This document shows, piece by piece, positions 12,186 to 12,485 of a stretch of DNA of 12,485 nucleotides; position 1 is the stretch's first letter, and each line of letters opens with the position of its first letter. A model generated the notes under the pieces. The model was not told the origin of the DNA. It did no database searches and saw only the letters and a list, made by a program, of their open reading frames with translations. The DNA is from Pseudomonadota bacterium (GTDB taxonomy: Bacteria; Pseudomonadota; Alphaproteobacteria; Acetobacterales; Acetobacteraceae), in assembly GCA_021845835.1 (NCBI GenBank), contig JAJZVE010000064.1:1-12485 (forward strand), in the 5' to 3' direction. Position numbers and translations under genes: made by a program.

Positions 12186-12485
12186 CTATCCGTTCCCGGC
12201 CAGGAAGTCGGCGGCGGCGATGAGCGGCACTTCGTCCTCGTGCCAGGTGCTGCCGGGGGCACCGAGCACCCGCCAGCCCGATCCTTCCAGATCATCCACG
12301 ACAACGAGCAGGCGCTGGCCGGGACCGATGCGGCCGGTCTGCTGCGCCGCATCGGCGGCGACGATCAGATCCTCCACCGCGATCATGGTGGCATTGACCA
12401 GCGCGTGCCCCGTTTCCTCCGTGTCGAATGCATTGCCGAAGCGCTGGCGGAGATAGACGGCGAGCGGGCCGCGGATCAGTCGGTA
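12186..12485 (-). CDS. Unidentified protein, C-terminal 99 residues (runs off right edge)
   Basis: An open minus-strand frame runs from the right edge to a TAG at 12188-12186. The 99 visible residues read as a soluble alpha/beta protein: RGPLAVYLRQRFG (5-17), TMIAVEDLIVAADAAQQ (33-49), GQRLLVVVDDLEGSGWRVLG (54-73) and a tail ending AAADFLAGNG. I recognise no domain or catalytic motif. Amino-acid use looks like genuine coding sequence, with amphipathic helices and few low-complexity runs. Its stop faces the stop of the SH3-like gene with 7 nt between them. The only ATG within the visible part (12386-12384) would leave 66 residues, and the frame continues upstream of it with similar protein-like content, so the true start is probably beyond the edge. 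Confidence 0.65.
   Translation of the reverse strand, partial: YRLIRGPLAVYLRQRFGNAFDTEETGHALVNATMIAVEDLIVAADAAQQTGRIGPGQRLLVVVDDLEGSGWRVLGAPGSTWHEDEVPLIAAADFLAGNG

Overview
The window is very GC-rich and almost fully coding, with GTG starts, short overlaps between genes and strong G/C bias at third codon positions. Together with the gene content (aerobic CO-dehydrogenase-type accessory genes, a Phd/VapC module, NMT1-like ABC transport genes) this suggests an alphaproteobacterium, perhaps Rhodospirillales/Acetobacteraceae or a Bradyrhizobium-like lineage. That placement is inference from protein style only; no rRNA or other phylogenetic marker is present.

Left part (1-5145, minus strand): an accessory gene set for a molybdenum hydroxylase of the CO dehydrogenase/xanthine dehydrogenase type. 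In transcription order it holds coxG (membrane-anchored SRPBCC protein), coxD (MoxR-type AAA+ ATPase), coxE (VWA protein), a small XdhC N-domain protein, a separate XdhC C-domain (Rossmann) protein, and the start of a molybdopterin-binding protein running off the left edge. Four of the five junctions overlap by 1-4 nt, which points to translational coupling. The exception is coxD-coxE, where a complete Phd-type antitoxin/VapC toxin pair (2945-3615) sits on the opposite strand. The hydroxylase structural genes (large, medium and small subunits) are not in the window.

Middle part (5289-8902, plus strand): a PrpB-like methylisocitrate lyase gene diverges from coxG. It is followed by a three-gene ABC importer of the NMT1/SsuA-TauA type: exported substrate-binding protein, permease and ATPase. 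A palindromic REP-like repeat lies between the binding-protein and permease genes and contains the likely permease ribosome binding site. The ATPase gene appears to carry a one-base frameshift near its 5' end.

Right part (8907-12485): a minus-strand D-2-hydroxyacid dehydrogenase (CtBP/phosphoglycerate dehydrogenase type) is divergent, by 51 bp, from a thiamine-diphosphate enzyme of the acetolactate synthase/benzoylformate decarboxylase superfamily. Next comes an unrecognised protein with a coiled coil, one membrane segment and a probable SH3-like C-terminal domain. The 3' end of an unidentified minus-strand gene fills the right edge. No tRNA, rRNA, CRISPR array or insertion sequence was seen.

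I did not find a clearly new system. The best leads are the toxin-antitoxin pair embedded antisense inside the cox maturation operon, the repeat that may supply the permease translation signals, and the ATPase frameshift.
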